A stretch of 64,000 nucleotides of DNA from Microbacterium kyungheense (GCF_006783905.1 NZ_VFPE01000001.1:434001-498000), one strand, 5' to 3'. Positions 44,905-58,039 are shown, counted from the stretch's first letter. The notes: generated from the letters alone by a model not told the origin. Numbers and translations: made by a program.

Positions 44905-44931
44905 TCAGCACTCTCAACGTCAGAGTGCTAA
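44905..44931 (+). promoter_or_regulatory. CIRCE operator 2 of groES
   Basis: TCAGCACTC-N9-GAGTGCTAA, with a consensus right arm, just downstream of the -10 box. Together with operator 1 it brackets the promoter. Confidence 0.9.
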
Positions 44932-44965
44932 CGAGTCTTCAGTCTCAAGAAAGAAGAGGTAGACC

Positions 44966-45262
44966 GTGTCGGTTTCCATCAAGCCGCTCGAGGACCGCAT
45001 CGTCATCAAGCAGGTCGAGGCCGAGCAGACCACGTCCAGCGGTCTGGTCATCCCCGACACCGCCAAGGAGAAGCCCCAGGAGGGCGAGGTCGTGGCGGTG
45101 GGCCCCGGCCGCATCGACGACAACGGCAACCGCATCCCGCTCGACGTCGCCGTCGGCGACCGCGTGATCTACAGCAAGTACGGCGGCACCGAGGTCAAGT
45201 TCGGCGGCGACGAGTTCCTCGTCCTGTCGGCTCGCGACGTGCTCGCGGTCGTCGTCCGCTGA
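44966..45262 (+). CDS. groES: Co-chaperonin GroES
   Basis: A 98-residue lid of the GroEL chaperonin. [36 protein letters not shown] is the canonical start with the mobile loop; the core ends [19 protein letters not shown] 44966 follows AGAAGAGG. groEL does not follow: a terminator comes 20 bases after the stop, so groEL must lie elsewhere, as in several Actinobacteria. Two CIRCE elements indicate HrcA control and heat induction. The nearness to the Hsp70-type gene may be chance. Confidence 0.97.
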   Translation: MSVSIKPLEDRIVIKQVEAEQTTSSGLVIPDTAKEKPQEGEVVAVGPGRIDDNGNRIPLDVAVGDRVIYSKYGGTEVKFGGDEFLVLSARDVLAVVVR

Positions 45263-45282
45263 GTCCAGCGCACTCCGCGTAC

Positions 45283-45318
45283 CGAGAGGGTCGGGTGCTT
45301 CGGCATCCGGCCCTCTCG
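45283..45318 (+). terminator. groES terminator
   Basis: A 16-bp stem with two G-U pairs (45283-45298 with 45303-45318) closed by a TTCG tetraloop; it includes the GGCATCC-like arm GCATCCGG. Confidence 0.85.
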
Positions 45319-45410
45319 TCGTTCCCGGGCGTGGCAGGCATCGCACGACGATCGGCAGTCGGAAGGATGTCGGCGGCCCCTGCGCGGCGTCCGCCCCGCG
45401 GACGCCGTCC

Positions 45411-45416
45411 TAGGCT
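45411..45416 (+). promoter_or_regulatory. -10 box of leaderless rarD promoter
   Basis: TAGGCT, six bases before GTG 45423. Confidence 0.6.
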
Positions 45417-45422
45417 GGAACG

Positions 45423-46427
45423 GTGAGTTCCGAACCGGCATCCCGCCCCACCGAAGCCGGCGTCGAAGACCTGGCGGAATCCGCCGCCTCCACCGCGGGG
45501 ATCTCGCTGCCGCCCTCATCGGGCGAGCCGGGCAGGGAGCGGACCCTCGGCACGGTGTACGGGCTCATCGCCTATCTGCTGTGGGGCTTCCTGCCGCTGT
45601 ACTTCCTGCTGCTCGCGCCGACCGGCCCGTTCGAGCTCGTCGCGTGGCGCATCGTGCTGTCGCTGGTGTTCTGCGCACTGCTGCTCACGGTGACGCGGAC
45701 GTGGGGGCGCCTGGTCGCCATCATGAAGCAACGGCGGCTGCTGTGGCTCACAGCGCTGGCCGGCGTGCTCATCTACATCAACTGGCAGGTCTTCATCCTC
45801 GGGGCGCTGAGCGGCCACGTGATCGAGACGAGCCTCGGCTACTTCGTCAATCCCATCGTGACCGTCATGCTCGGCGTGCTCGTGCTGCACGAGCGGCTGC
45901 GCGCGACGCAGTGGGTCGCGATCGGCATCGCGGTCGCGGCCGTGATCGTCATCATCGTGGGGTACGGCGCCTTCCCGTGGATCGCGCTCACGCTGGCGGC
46001 ATCCTTCGGGCTCTACGGCCTCGTGAAGAAGCAGGTCGGACCGTCCGTCGACGCCGTGAGCGGCCTCACGCTCGAGACGATGTGGCTGACCCCGATCGCC
46101 GCGATCGTGCTCGTGGTCGTGGCGGGGACGCAGGGCCTCACGATGGGCGCCTACGGCTGGGAGCACACCGTGCTGCTGAGCCTCACGGGCGTCATCACGG
46201 CAGTGCCGCTGCTGCTGTTCGCCGCCGGCGCGCGGCGGGTGTCGCTCACGACGATCGGCTTGCTGCAGTTCGCGGCGCCCATCCTGCAGTTCCTCATCGG
46301 CTGGCTCGTGCTGCAGGAGCCCATGCCGCTGGAGCGCTGGATCGGCTTCGGCCTGGTGTGGGTCGCACTGATCGTGCTGACCGTCGACTCGATCGTCCAC
46401 GCCCGGCGGGTGCGCGCCGCGCGCTGA
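45423..46427 (+). CDS. rarD: RarD-type EamA family transporter
   Basis: A 334-residue membrane protein with about ten predicted spans after a 38-residue polar N-terminus. The RarD signature is visible in GLIAYLLWGFLPLYF, AWRIVLSL, NWQVFILGALSGHVIETSLGYFVNPI, PWIALTLAASFGLYGLVKK and LQFAAPILQFLIGWLVLQEPM. Substrate unknown; RarD relatives are linked to chloramphenicol sensitivity and small-molecule export. GTG 45423 is six bases after a -10 box, so leaderless. Confidence 0.9.
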   Translation: MSSEPASRPTEAGVEDLAESAASTAGISLPPSSGEPGRERTLGTVYGLIAYLLWGFLPLYFLLLAPTGPFELVAWRIVLSLVFCALLLTVTRTWGRLVAIMKQRRLLWLTALAGVLIYINWQVFILGALSGHVIETSLGYFVNPIVTVMLGVLVLHERLRATQWVAIGIAVAAVIVIIVGYGAFPWIALTLAASFGLYGLVKKQVGPSVDAVSGLTLETMWLTPIAAIVLVVVAGTQGLTMGAYGWEHTVLLSLTGVITAVPLLLFAAGARRVSLTTIGLLQFAAPILQFLIGWLVLQEPMPLERWIGFGLVWVALIVLTVDSIVHARRVRAAR

Positions 46428-46520
46428 CGCTCTGCCCGGCGCGTGCGCGCAGTCACGCTCTGCCCGGGACGCGCGATCCGCCCCGCAACTTCGTGCGCGT
46501 GGCGGGCCGTGGACCGGCTT

Positions 46521-46636
46521 CGCGCTGCAGAAACCGGCATCCGCTGCACTTTCCGGTGACCCCCGTCAGTCCGCGCTGTCGAAATCGGCATTCGCGCCAG
46601 AAAGAAGCGTGCGCACATGCCGATTTCGACAGCGCG
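46521..46636 (+). repeat. Three-copy 20-nt element with perfect inverted pair
   Basis: CGCGCTGTCGAAATCGGCAT at 46572-46591 is repeated perfectly inverted at 46617-46636 around a 25-base loop. A third copy with three changes (CGCGCTGCAGAAACCGGCAT) lies at 46521-46540. It is in the 265-base gap between convergent rarD and csoR and may terminate both. No gene is seen in 46428-46692. Confidence 0.85.
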
Positions 46637-46692
46637 AACGAATAGGGCGGGGACATGCGCGGGCGCGAGAATTGCCGGTGGTAGACGCGGCG

Positions 46693-47019
46693 TCAGCGCA
46701 CGAGACGCGCGATCGCCTGCGTGGCCTCGGTGATCTTGGCGTCGGCCTCTTCGCCGCCCAGGCGGGCGGCATCCACCACGCAGTGCCGCAGGTGGTCGTC
46801 GAGCAGCCCGACGGCCACGGCCTCCAGTGCGGAGGTGAGGGCGCTGATCTGCGTGAGGATGTCGATGCAGTACTTCTCGTCCTCGACCATCTTGTGGACG
46901 CCGCGGGCCTGCCCCTCGATGCGCTTGAGGCGGTTGAGGTACTTGTCCTTGTCGGTGATGTAGCCGTGGTGGCCGTGATCGTGGTCCAGGGGAGCCTGAT
47001 CCAGTGCGGTGTCGGTCAT
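46693..47019 (-). CDS. csoR: Copper-sensing repressor CsoR
   Basis: A 108-residue four-helix repressor that releases DNA when Cu(I) binds. The Cys-His-Cys site is complete: Cys51 in EKYCIDIL, His76 and Cys80 in DDHLRHCVVDA. The N-terminus has an extra His-rich stretch (DHDHGHHGY). ATG 47019 follows AAGGAGT. It is the last gene of copZ-copA-csoR, 11 bases behind copA, and the operon start carries two matching operators, giving a closed feedback loop. Confidence 0.93.
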   Translation of the reverse strand: MTDTALDQAPLDHDHGHHGYITDKDKYLNRLKRIEGQARGVHKMVEDEKYCIDILTQISALTSALEAVAVGLLDDHLRHCVVDAARLGGEEADAKITEATQAIARLVR

Positions 47020-47030
47020 GTCTGACTCCT

Positions 47031-49382
47031 TCAACGACGTGAGTGCGAGAGGCTGCGGAACCGCCGCAGGCGAAGGCTGTTGCCGACCACGAAGACGCTC
47101 GAGAACGCCATGGCCGCTCCCGCGATCATAGGGTTCAAGAGGCCGAGCGCGGCCAGCGGCAGGGCGGCCACGTTGTACGCGAACGCCCAGAACAGGTTCA
47201 CGCGGATCGTGCCGAGCGTCGCGCGCGACAGCCGGATGGCGTCGGCGGCGCTGCGCAGGTCGCCGCGCACCAGGGTGATGTCGGAGGCCTCGATCGCGGC
47301 ATCCGTCCCCGTCCCCATGGCGAGGCCGAGGTCTGCCTGCGCGAGCGCCGCGGCGTCGTTCACGCCGTCGCCCACCATGGCCACGACGCGGCCCTCGGCC
47401 TGCAGCTCCTTCACCACGGCAACCTTGTCGTGCGGGAGGACCTCGGCGATCACGCGGTCGATCCCCACCTCGTCGGCGATCGCGCGCGCCGCGGCGGCGT
47501 TGTCGCCGGTGAGCAGCACGGGGGTGAGTCCGAGCGAGCGCAGTTGGGCGACCGCCTCGGCGCTGGTGGGCTTGACCTGGTCGGCGACCACGAGCACACC
47601 GCGCACCTCGCCGTCCCATGCGACGAGCACCGCCGTGCGGCCGAGAGCCTCGGCCGCGTCCTTCGCGGCGGCGATGTCGGCGGGCGCGGTCAATGCCCAA
47701 TCGGCCAGCAATGCGTCGCGCCCGACGAGCACCGCGTGCCCGTCAACGACGCCGGACACGCCCTTGCCGGGGACGTTCTGGAACGACTCCACCGCGGGCA
47801 GCGCGCCGGTCTCGTCGGCCGCCGCGCGGGCGATCGCCTGTGCGATGGGATGCTCGGAGGCGTGCTCGAGGGCCCCGGCGAGGCGCAGCAGCTCCGCGCG
47901 GCCGGTGGATGCGGCTGGGCCCACGCGCCCGGAGGCTCCGGGCGAGGTGCCGGCGGCGCCCGGAGGGGGCGTGGGGACCCGCTGTCCCGCGACCACGACG
48001 TCGACCAGAGACATGCGGCCGGTCGTCACGGTGCCGGTCTTGTCGAGCACGACGGTGTCGACGGTGCGCGTGGACTCCAGCACCTCGGGACCCTTGATGA
48101 GGATGCCGAGCTGAGCGCCGCGCCCCGTCCCGACGAGGAGGGCCGTCGGCGTGGCGAGCCCGAGCGCGCAGGGGCACGCGATGATCAGCACAGCGACCGC
48201 GGCGGTGAACGCCATCGACGCCGACGCACCCGTCAGCAGCCAGCCGGCCAGGGTGCCGAGCGCGATCAGCAGCACGATCGGGACGAAGATCCCCGAGATG
48301 CGGTCGGCGAGGCGCTGCACCTTGGCCTTGCCCGACTGCGCGTCCTCGACGAGCCGCGCCATCTGCGCGAGCTGGGTGTCGTCGCCCACGCGCGTGGCGC
48401 GCACGACAAGGCGACCGCCGGCGTTGACCGTCGCGCCGATCACGGCATCGCCGGGCGCGACCTCGACGGGGACGGATTCGCCCGTCACCATCGAAGCGTC
48501 CACAGCGGAGGTGCCCGAGGCGACGACGCCGTCGGTCGCGATCTTCTCACCCGGGCGCACGACGAACTCCTCGCCGGCGCGCAGCTCGGCGATCGGCACG
48601 CGCACCTCGGCGACGGCGCCGTCGGCAGCGGGGCGCAGCACGGCGACGTCCTTCGCGCCGATCTCGAGGAGAGCGCGCAAGGCGGCGCCGGCGCGGCGCT
48701 TGGACCGCTGCTCGAAGTAGCGTCCGGCGAGCACGAACGTCGTCACGCCGGCGGCGACCTCGAGGTAGATGTCGCCGGCGCCGTCGCTCGGCGTCACCGA
48801 CCACTCGAACGCGTGGGTCATGCCGGGCATGCCGGCGTGGCCGAAGAACAGCGCGTACAGCGACGACAGGAACGCCGCCGAGACGCCGAGCGAGATGAGC
48901 GTGTCCATCGTCGCCGCGCCGTGGCGCAGGTTGATCCAGGCCGCGCGGTGGAACGGCCAGGCGCCCCACACCACGACCGGCGCCGCGAGCGCGAGCGACG
49001 CCCACTGCCAGTACGTGAACTGCAGCGCGGGGATCATGGCCAGCAGGACCACCGGCGCCGACAGCACGATCGAGCCGATCAGCCGCTGGCGCAGGCTCGC
49101 GAGTTCGGGATCGGCGGGCTCGTCACCCGTCGTGTCGATGGCGGCAGCGGCCGGGGGAGCGGGCAGCACGGCGGTGTAGCCCGTCTTGACGACCTCGTCG
49201 ATGAGTGCCTGAGGATCGACGCCCGCGGGTGCGCTCACGACGGCCTTCTCGGTCGCGTAGTTGACGGACGCCTCGACCCCGTCCATCCGGTTCAGGCGCT
49301 TCTCGATCCGCGCGGCGCACGAGGCGCACGTCATCCCGCCGATCTCGAGTTCGATCCGGGCGGTCGGGGCCGAGGACGACAT
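47031..49382 (-). CDS. copA: Copper-exporting P-type ATPase
   Basis: A 783-residue P1B-type ATPase exporting Cu(I). One N-terminal heavy-metal domain has GGMTCASC (Cys19, Cys22). Eight membrane spans are expected; the ion-site CPC lies in [12 protein letters not shown], the phosphorylated Asp in DKTGTVTTG, and the hinge [11 protein letters not shown]. The start overlaps the copZ stop by one base (TGATG). Cytoplasmic Cu is delivered by the CopZ encoded just upstream. Confidence 0.95.
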   Translation of the reverse strand: MSSSAPTARIELEIGGMTCASCAARIEKRLNRMDGVEASVNYATEKAVVSAPAGVDPQALIDEVVKTGYTAVLPAPPAAAAIDTTGDEPADPELASLRQRLIGSIVLSAPVVLLAMIPALQFTYWQWASLALAAPVVVWGAWPFHRAAWINLRHGAATMDTLISLGVSAAFLSSLYALFFGHAGMPGMTHAFEWSVTPSDGAGDIYLEVAAGVTTFVLAGRYFEQRSKRRAGAALRALLEIGAKDVAVLRPAADGAVAEVRVPIAELRAGEEFVVRPGEKIATDGVVASGTSAVDASMVTGESVPVEVAPGDAVIGATVNAGGRLVVRATRVGDDTQLAQMARLVEDAQSGKAKVQRLADRISGIFVPIVLLIALGTLAGWLLTGASASMAFTAAVAVLIIACPCALGLATPTALLVGTGRGAQLGILIKGPEVLESTRTVDTVVLDKTGTVTTGRMSLVDVVVAGQRVPTPPPGAAGTSPGASGRVGPAASTGRAELLRLAGALEHASEHPIAQAIARAAADETGALPAVESFQNVPGKGVSGVVDGHAVLVGRDALLADWALTAPADIAAAKDAAEALGRTAVLVAWDGEVRGVLVVADQVKPTSAEAVAQLRSLGLTPVLLTGDNAAAARAIADEVGIDRVIAEVLPHDKVAVVKELQAEGRVVAMVGDGVNDAAALAQADLGLAMGTGTDAAIEASDITLVRGDLRSAADAIRLSRATLGTIRVNLFWAFAYNVAALPLAALGLLNPMIAGAAMAFSSVFVVGNSLRLRRFRSLSHSRR

Positions 49383-49606
49383 CAGGCGCGGACCGCGGTG
49401 TAGCCCGCCTCGTCGACGGCCGCGATGACGGCCTCGTCGGCGAGGTCCGCCGCAGAGACGATGCGCAGCGTGCCGTCGGCGGCGCTCACCTGCACGTCCT
49501 CGACGCCGGCGAGCTTCGACACCTCGCCGCGCACGGACGCCTCGCAGTGCCCGCAGCTCATCCCCGTCACTTTGTACTCGACAGTGCTCTTCTCGAAGCC
49601 GGTCAT
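49382..49606 (-). CDS. copZ: Copper chaperone CopZ
   Basis: A 74-residue heavy-metal-associated domain. [11 protein letters not shown] gives the Cu(I) pair Cys18 and Cys21. ATG 49606 follows GAGAAGGGCG; an in-frame TTG nine codons upstream is less likely. First gene of the copper operon, directly after two copper operators. Confidence 0.93.
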   Translation of the reverse strand: MTGFEKSTVEYKVTGMSCGHCEASVRGEVSKLAGVEDVQVSAADGTLRIVSAADLADEAVIAAVDEAGYTAVRA

Positions 49607-49636
49607 GTCGTCGCCCTTCTCGTGAGGTTCCAAGGA

Positions 49637-49651
49637 TACCCCTGAGGGGTA
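49637..49651 (-). promoter_or_regulatory. CsoR-type copper operator 1
   Basis: TACCCCTGAGGGGTA, a near-perfect palindrome of the CsoR TACCC(C)-GGGGTA type, 30 bases before copZ. Confidence 0.8.
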
Positions 49652-49665
49652 CCGCGGAACGAGCT

Positions 49666-49684
49666 TATACCCACCAGGGGTATA
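49666..49684 (-). promoter_or_regulatory. CsoR-type copper operator 2
   Basis: TATACCCACCAGGGGTATA, palindromic with one internal mismatch, 14 bases upstream of operator 1. Confidence 0.82.
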
Positions 49685-49793
49685 CCGGGTCGAATCAACG
49701 AGATCGGATCGAAATCCCCCGGTCCAGCCCGTTACACATCGTTAACGAACGGCAACATTCGCGAACGCTTGTCGCGGTTAGGTTGGGGTCACC

Positions 49794-49817
49794 GGGACGG
49801 CACCCCGATGCCGTCCC
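49794..49817 (+). other. Hairpin in the livK leader
   Basis: A 9-bp stem GGGACGGCA / TGCCGTCCC with a 6-base loop, followed by a smaller CTTGT/ACAAG hairpin, 25 bases before livK. Could be an upstream terminator or an mRNA-stabilising leader. Confidence 0.5.
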
Positions 49818-49841
49818 TTGTCCATACAAGCAAGGAGCATT

Positions 49842-51194
49842 ATGAGCGTCTTCACCCGCTCGCGCGCCGCGACGATCCTCGGCGGCCTCGCCCTGGTCGG
49901 CGTGAGCGCGCTCGTCCTGGCCGGATGCTCGGGCAGTTCGACCCCGGACTCGACCGACGATGCCAAGGCCAGCGACTTCGAGTTCCCGATCGATTGCGAC
50001 GCGGCAGAGCCCGCTGCGTACTCCCCGGAATACACGTCAACGTCGACGGGTCCGGCGACCGATCTCACCTACACGATCGGCACGGCGCTGCCCGTCACCG
50101 GCAACCTCGCCTTCCTCGGCCCGCCCGAGATCGCGGGCACTGAGTTCGCGGCGTCGGACGTCAACGCGGCCGGCAAGGGCATCAACATCAACCTCGTGCA
50201 GGGCGACTCGGGTGACACCGACAACAAGGCCTACGAGACCGAGATCCCGCGCGTGCTCGGCGAAGGCGCCACCGCGATCATCGGCGCCGCGTCGTCGGGA
50301 ACGTCGTTGCAGTTCATCGACCAGGTGATCGCCGCCAACGCGATCCAGTTCTCGCCGGCCAACACGTCGGCTGCCTTCACGGGATACGAGGACAACGGCC
50401 TGTACTGGCGCACCGCTCCGTCGGACGTGCTGCAGGGCGAGGTGCTCGGCAACCTGATCGCCGGCGACGGCAACGAGACGCTCGGCATGATCGTGCTGAA
50501 CGACTCGTACGGCACCGGTCTGGCCTGCTTCACCAAGAAGTCGTTCGAGGCCGCCGGCGGCAACGTCGTCGCCGCGTCGCTCTACAACACGGGTGACACG
50601 AACTTCTCGGCGCAGGTCGAGGACGTCCTCGCGGCCGACCCGGACGCGATCGCGCTGATCACGTTCGAAGAGGTCAAGACGATCATCCCCGAGCTCGTGG
50701 GCGCCGACTACCCGAAGGACAAGATGTACTTCGTCGACGGCAACCTCTCGAACTTCGGCGACGAGTTCGACGAGGGCACGCTGACCGGCGCGAAGGGCAC
50801 CTACCCCGCGGTCGACCCGGCCTCGATCGAGCAGTTCCGCACCGACCTGAACGCCTTCTACACCGGCCAGGGCAACCCTGAGCTGAAGGACTTCACCTAC
50901 GGTCCGGAGTCGTACGACGCAGTGATCCTGCTGGCGCTGGCCGCCCTCGAGGCGGGCTCGTCTGCTGGTCCTGACGTGGCTGCGCACCTGCAGAACGTCT
51001 CGGGCACCAACGGCGGAACGAAGTGCACCACGTTCGCGGAGTGCGCCGACATCATCATCAGCGGCGAGACCGCCGACTATGACGGTGTGTCGGGTCCGAT
51101 CACGTTCAACGAGGTCGGCGACCCGACCGAGGCGACGATCGGCGTCTTCGAGTACGGCGACGACAACAACTACTCGTTCCTCAACATCGGCTGA
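49842..51194 (+). CDS. livK: Branched-chain amino-acid-type ABC substrate-binding lipoprotein
   Basis: A 450-residue Leu/Ile/Val-binding-protein-like lipoprotein. The signal ends in lipobox LAGC (Cys29), followed by a Ser/Thr/Asp linker. The type I periplasmic-binding fold starts near residue 75 (YTIGTALPVTGNLAFLGPPE). AAGGAG supports ATG 49842. It converges on livHMGF, with two terminators between; this is the only binding protein nearby, so it should serve that transporter. The ligand may be amino acids, urea or another small molecule. Confidence 0.9.
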   Translation: MSVFTRSRAATILGGLALVGVSALVLAGCSGSSTPDSTDDAKASDFEFPIDCDAAEPAAYSPEYTSTSTGPATDLTYTIGTALPVTGNLAFLGPPEIAGTEFAASDVNAAGKGININLVQGDSGDTDNKAYETEIPRVLGEGATAIIGAASSGTSLQFIDQVIAANAIQFSPANTSAAFTGYEDNGLYWRTAPSDVLQGEVLGNLIAGDGNETLGMIVLNDSYGTGLACFTKKSFEAAGGNVVAASLYNTGDTNFSAQVEDVLAADPDAIALITFEEVKTIIPELVGADYPKDKMYFVDGNLSNFGDEFDEGTLTGAKGTYPAVDPASIEQFRTDLNAFYTGQGNPELKDFTYGPESYDAVILLALAALEAGSSAGPDVAAHLQNVSGTNGGTKCTTFAECADIIISGETADYDGVSGPITFNEVGDPTEATIGVFEYGDDNNYSFLNIG

Positions 51195-51207
51195 GACGAG
51201 CTGACAG

Positions 51208-51239
51208 GCGGGGCCCCGGTCTTCGGACCGGGGCCCCGC
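51208..51239 (+). terminator. livK terminator
   Basis: A perfect 14-bp GC stem (51208-51221 with 51226-51239) capped by TTCG, 13 bases after the stop. Confidence 0.9.
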
Positions 51240-51291
51240 TCTCGTTCGAGCCACCTGCGGCGCGCGGACGACGGCCCCGCAGACAGCAGAA

Positions 51292-51325
51292 GCAGAGAGT
51301 GGATGCCGCGGCATCCACTCTCTGC
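51292..51325. terminator. Bidirectional GGATGCC-type palindrome between livK and livF
   Basis: A perfect 34-base palindrome centred on GCCGCGGC, with arms AGAGTGGATGCC and GGCATCCACTCT. It can terminate either strand; on the + strand a short T-rich run (CTTTCTC) follows. Confidence 0.85.
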
Positions 51326-51353
51326 TTTCTCGCTGTCGGCCGCAGCCGACGCG

Positions 51354-52114
<761 letters not shown>

Positions 52115-52118
<4 letters not shown>

Positions 52119-53116
52119 TTCTGCTCCTCCGGTTCGTCGCCGTCGTGCGGCAGGGGCTCGGCGCTCTCGATCTCGATCGCCTGATCCAGCTCGCGCGCAG
52201 TCTCGACCAGCTCCTGTGCCTCCGCGGTGAGCTGGCCCTCGATGCGACCGGTCACCACGCCGAGGTCGACGTCCTGGTGCGCGCCGAGGTACGCGTCGAT
52301 GACGGCCTGGTCCTTCATGACGGTCTCGGGCGGACCCTCGGCGACGATCCTGCCTTCGGCCATCACCACGACCCAGTCCGCGATGTGACGCACCATGTGC
52401 ATGTCGTGCTCGACGAAGAGCACGGTCATGCCGAGGTCCTTGAGATCGAGGATGTGGTCGAGCAGCGACTCGGTGAGGGCAGGGTTCACGCCGGCCATCG
52501 GCTCGTCGAGCATCACGAGGGTCGGGTCGCTCATGAGCGCCCGGGCCATCTCGAGCAGCTTGCGCTGACCGCCCGACAGCGACGCGGCGTAGTCCTTCTC
52601 TTTGGCGTCGAGCTTGAAGCGCACGAGCAGGTCGCGGGCCTTGTCTTCGATCTCGCTCTCCTGCTTGCGCCACAGGAACGGCAGGATGCTCGCCCAGATC
52701 CGCTCACCGGACTGGCGCGTGGCGCCGAGCTTCATGTTCTCGAGCACCGTGAGCAGGCCGAGGGACTTCGTGAGCTGGAACGTGCGCACCTGCCCCATGC
52801 GGGCCGCCTTGAAGGCGGGGATGCCGGCCAGATTGGTGCCGTCGAACGACCACGATCCCTCATTGGGCTTGTCGAACCCCGTGAGCAGGTTGAACAGCGT
52901 GGTCTTGCCGGCGCCGTTCGGGCCGATGAGCGCCGTGATGGCGTTGCGCGGGATCTCGAGATGTTCGACGTCGACGGCGGTCAGACCGCCGAAGACGCGC
53001 GTGACGCCGTCGGCGACGATGATCGGATCGACCTTCTCGACACCGGGGCGGGCTTCGCCCTTGTGCAGGCCCGTCGACTTGGGCCTGCGGGTCGGGGGGA
53101 CTACCTCAGCGGACAA
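52115..53116 (-). CDS. livG: Branched-chain ABC transporter ATPase LivG
   Basis: A 333-residue ATPase: GPNGAGKTT, LSGGQRKL, LVMLDEP and VEHDMHMV. The C-terminal 60 residues (after AYLGAHQDVD) form an acidic Glu-rich extension not needed for the ATPase core. The start is TTG 53116, overlapping the livM end by 11 bases and preceded by AAGGAG; no ATG or GTG fits better. Confidence 0.92.
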
Positions 53117-54086
53117 AGGTCAGCTCCTTCTTGCTTCCGAGGATGCCCTGCGGGCGGAAGATCACCAGGAGCATCAGCGCCACGCCCACGAGCACGAACA
53201 CGAGCATCTGGCTCTGCTCGGTGGTGAGGAACGGCAGCCAGCCGATCTCGACGAGCGCCGGCAGCAGGTTCGAGAGGAACGCGCGGACCATCCAGAACAG
53301 CACGGCGCCCAGCACCGGTCCGAAGATCGTGGCCGCACCGCCGAGCAGCAGCGCCGTCCACACGTAGAAGGTCTGCGACGTCACGTACACGTTCGGGTTG
53401 ACGTTCGTCCCCATCGCCGTGACGATGCCGCCCGCCGCGATGATGATGCCGCCCACGATCAGCGCCTGCATCTTGAAGGCGAAGACGTTCTTGCCGAGCG
53501 AGCGCACCGCGTCCTCGTCTTCGCGGATGCCGCGCAGCACGCGACCCCACGGGCTGCTCATGAGCAGCCAGACGAACAGCACAGTGATCGCGATGACGAT
53601 CGTCCCGACGATGATGACCCACCACTGGTCGGACTGGTACGTCCACGGGCCGAAGCCCCACCGGCCGGGCGGGAGCGGGTTGCTCGCGCGGAACCCGGCC
53701 TGGAATCCGGACAGGCCGTCGGCGGATCCCGTCACGCCCCGGAAGGCCGAGGTGAGGAACAGCAGGCGGAGCACCTCGGCGGCCGCGATCGTCACGATCG
53801 CGAGGTAGTCGCCCCGCAGCCGCAGCGTGGGGACACCCAGGATGATGGCGAAGATGACCGACCCGGCGAGGCCGATGAGGGCCGCCAGCGGCCAGGGGAT
53901 CCCGAACGAGAGGATCGAGATCGCGAAGCCGTAAGCGCCGATGGCCATGAAACCCGCGACACCCATGTTGAGCAGTCCCGCGAAGCCGAAGTGCACCGAG
54001 AGCCCGATGGCGGCGAGCACGTAGCCGAGCGTCGCCGGCGCGAGGATCTGCGCGAGCGTGTTGTTGATGATCTGGAGCCAGTTCAT
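53106..54086 (-). CDS. livM: Branched-chain ABC transporter permease LivM
   Basis: A 326-residue membrane subunit with about eight to nine spans. Conserved stretches include GLSVHFGFAGLLNMGVAGFMAIGAYG, LRLRGDYLAIVTIA and the cytoplasmic coupling segment GRVLRGIREDEDAVRSLGKN. The ending IFRPQGILGSKKE is almost the same as that of LivH. ATG 54086 is 8 bases after livH. Confidence 0.92.
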   Translation of the reverse strand: MNWLQIINNTLAQILAPATLGYVLAAIGLSVHFGFAGLLNMGVAGFMAIGAYGFAISILSFGIPWPLAALIGLAGSVIFAIILGVPTLRLRGDYLAIVTIAAAEVLRLLFLTSAFRGVTGSADGLSGFQAGFRASNPLPPGRWGFGPWTYQSDQWWVIIVGTIVIAITVLFVWLLMSSPWGRVLRGIREDEDAVRSLGKNVFAFKMQALIVGGIIIAAGGIVTAMGTNVNPNVYVTSQTFYVWTALLLGGAATIFGPVLGAVLFWMVRAFLSNLLPALVEIGWLPFLTTEQSQMLVFVLVGVALMLLVIFRPQGILGSKKELTFVR

Positions 54087-54094
54087 AGCGCGCC

Positions 54095-57211
<3,117 letters not shown>

Positions 57212-57226
57212 CCCGCCTCGCGGGAA

Positions 57227-57274
57227 GAAGAGCGGATGCCGTCGGCCCACCCGGGCCGGCAGCATCCGCTCTTC
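57227..57274 (+). terminator. guaB terminator (GGATGCC-type)
   Basis: A long stem of about 22 bp with two mismatches (57227-57248 with 57253-57274), arms GAAGAGCGGATGC and GCATCCGCTCTTC. Confidence 0.85.
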
Positions 57275-57300
57275 GCCGTCCCGGCCGCGGCCGCGCCACG

Positions 57301-57927
57301 CAGACGACAGAGCAGCTTGGCGCCTGGATCGCACGACAGGGGGGAATCGTCCATCGCGATGAGGCGCTGCGAGCGGGAATCGCGCTCGCCGTGGTCCGCG
57401 CCTTCGTGCGCGACCGGCACGCGGAGCGGATCCGGCGGGTGTGGCTGGCGGCTCCGGACGCTCCCGCCGATCTGCGCCTGGCGGCGCTGGCAGGTGGGCG
57501 GGTCACCTGCACGTCCCTCGCGCAACGGCGAGGCTGGTGGATGCCGGAAGGCATCGGACATGAGCTGCACCTGCACGTCCATCCCGGCTCGGCGTCCGCG
57601 CATACCCCGGGCGCGCGGGGCGTCACGCACTGGACGAAGCCGATCGTTCCGGCTGCACGCTCCTTGGTGGGGACCACCGCAGACGCGCTGCTGCACATTG
57701 CTCAGTGCCTCGTACTCGTCGGGGATCGTCTGGTCCTGCAGATCGACGGATACGAGTTCCACTCGTCGAGCGCGCAGCGCAGCGCGAACATCGCGCACGA
57801 CGCAGAACTACGGCTCCGTGGCTACACAGTGCTGCGCTTCAGCTACGCACAGGTCGTCCATGACTGGCCGACCCTGGAGCGCACCGTCCGCCGAGCCGTC
57901 GCCGCGGGCCTTCATCTGGCGGCCTGA
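57301..57927 (+). pseudogene. Decayed DUF559-type gene
   Basis: An open frame with clear homology signs to actinobacterial DUF559 (endonuclease-like) proteins: a helix-turn-helix-like start (LGAWIARQGGIVHRDEALRAGI) and the C-terminal nuclease-like core RLVLQIDGYEFHSSSAQR ... RGYTVLRFSYAQVVHDWP. Two defects: there is no start codon before the conserved N-terminus (the frame upstream runs into the guaB terminator; the first usable GTG is 57391), and TADALLHIAQCL joins directly to VLVGDRLVLQIDGYEF, where intact members have roughly 80 more residues. Probably 5'-truncated with an internal in-frame deletion. Confidence 0.65.
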
Positions 57928-57948
57928 GGCCACCTCCTGCCTCACAGA

Positions 57949-58027
57949 CTTCGCAGAATGTCACCGAGCTCGCAGGATTCCGCGGGAGATCTGCGAGCTT
58001 CGCGCGCATCTGCGACGTTCGCGAAAC
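57949..58027. repeat. Mosaic inverted repeats between DUF559 remnant and solA-like gene
   Basis: Two copies of ATCTGCGA(GC or CG)TTCGCG at about 57989 and 58009 face two copies of the reverse complement type (CTTCGCAGAAT at about 57949 and GCTCGCAGGAT at about 57968). They can fold into alternative hairpins between convergent genes. The core TCGCAG(A/G)A resembles TCGCCAGAA of the glmS-upstream cluster. Confidence 0.6.
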
Positions 58028-58039
58028 GGATGCCGTCGG

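Noticed and set aside
44966..46427. groESL operon
   Set aside because: Only groES is present; a terminator and rarD follow.
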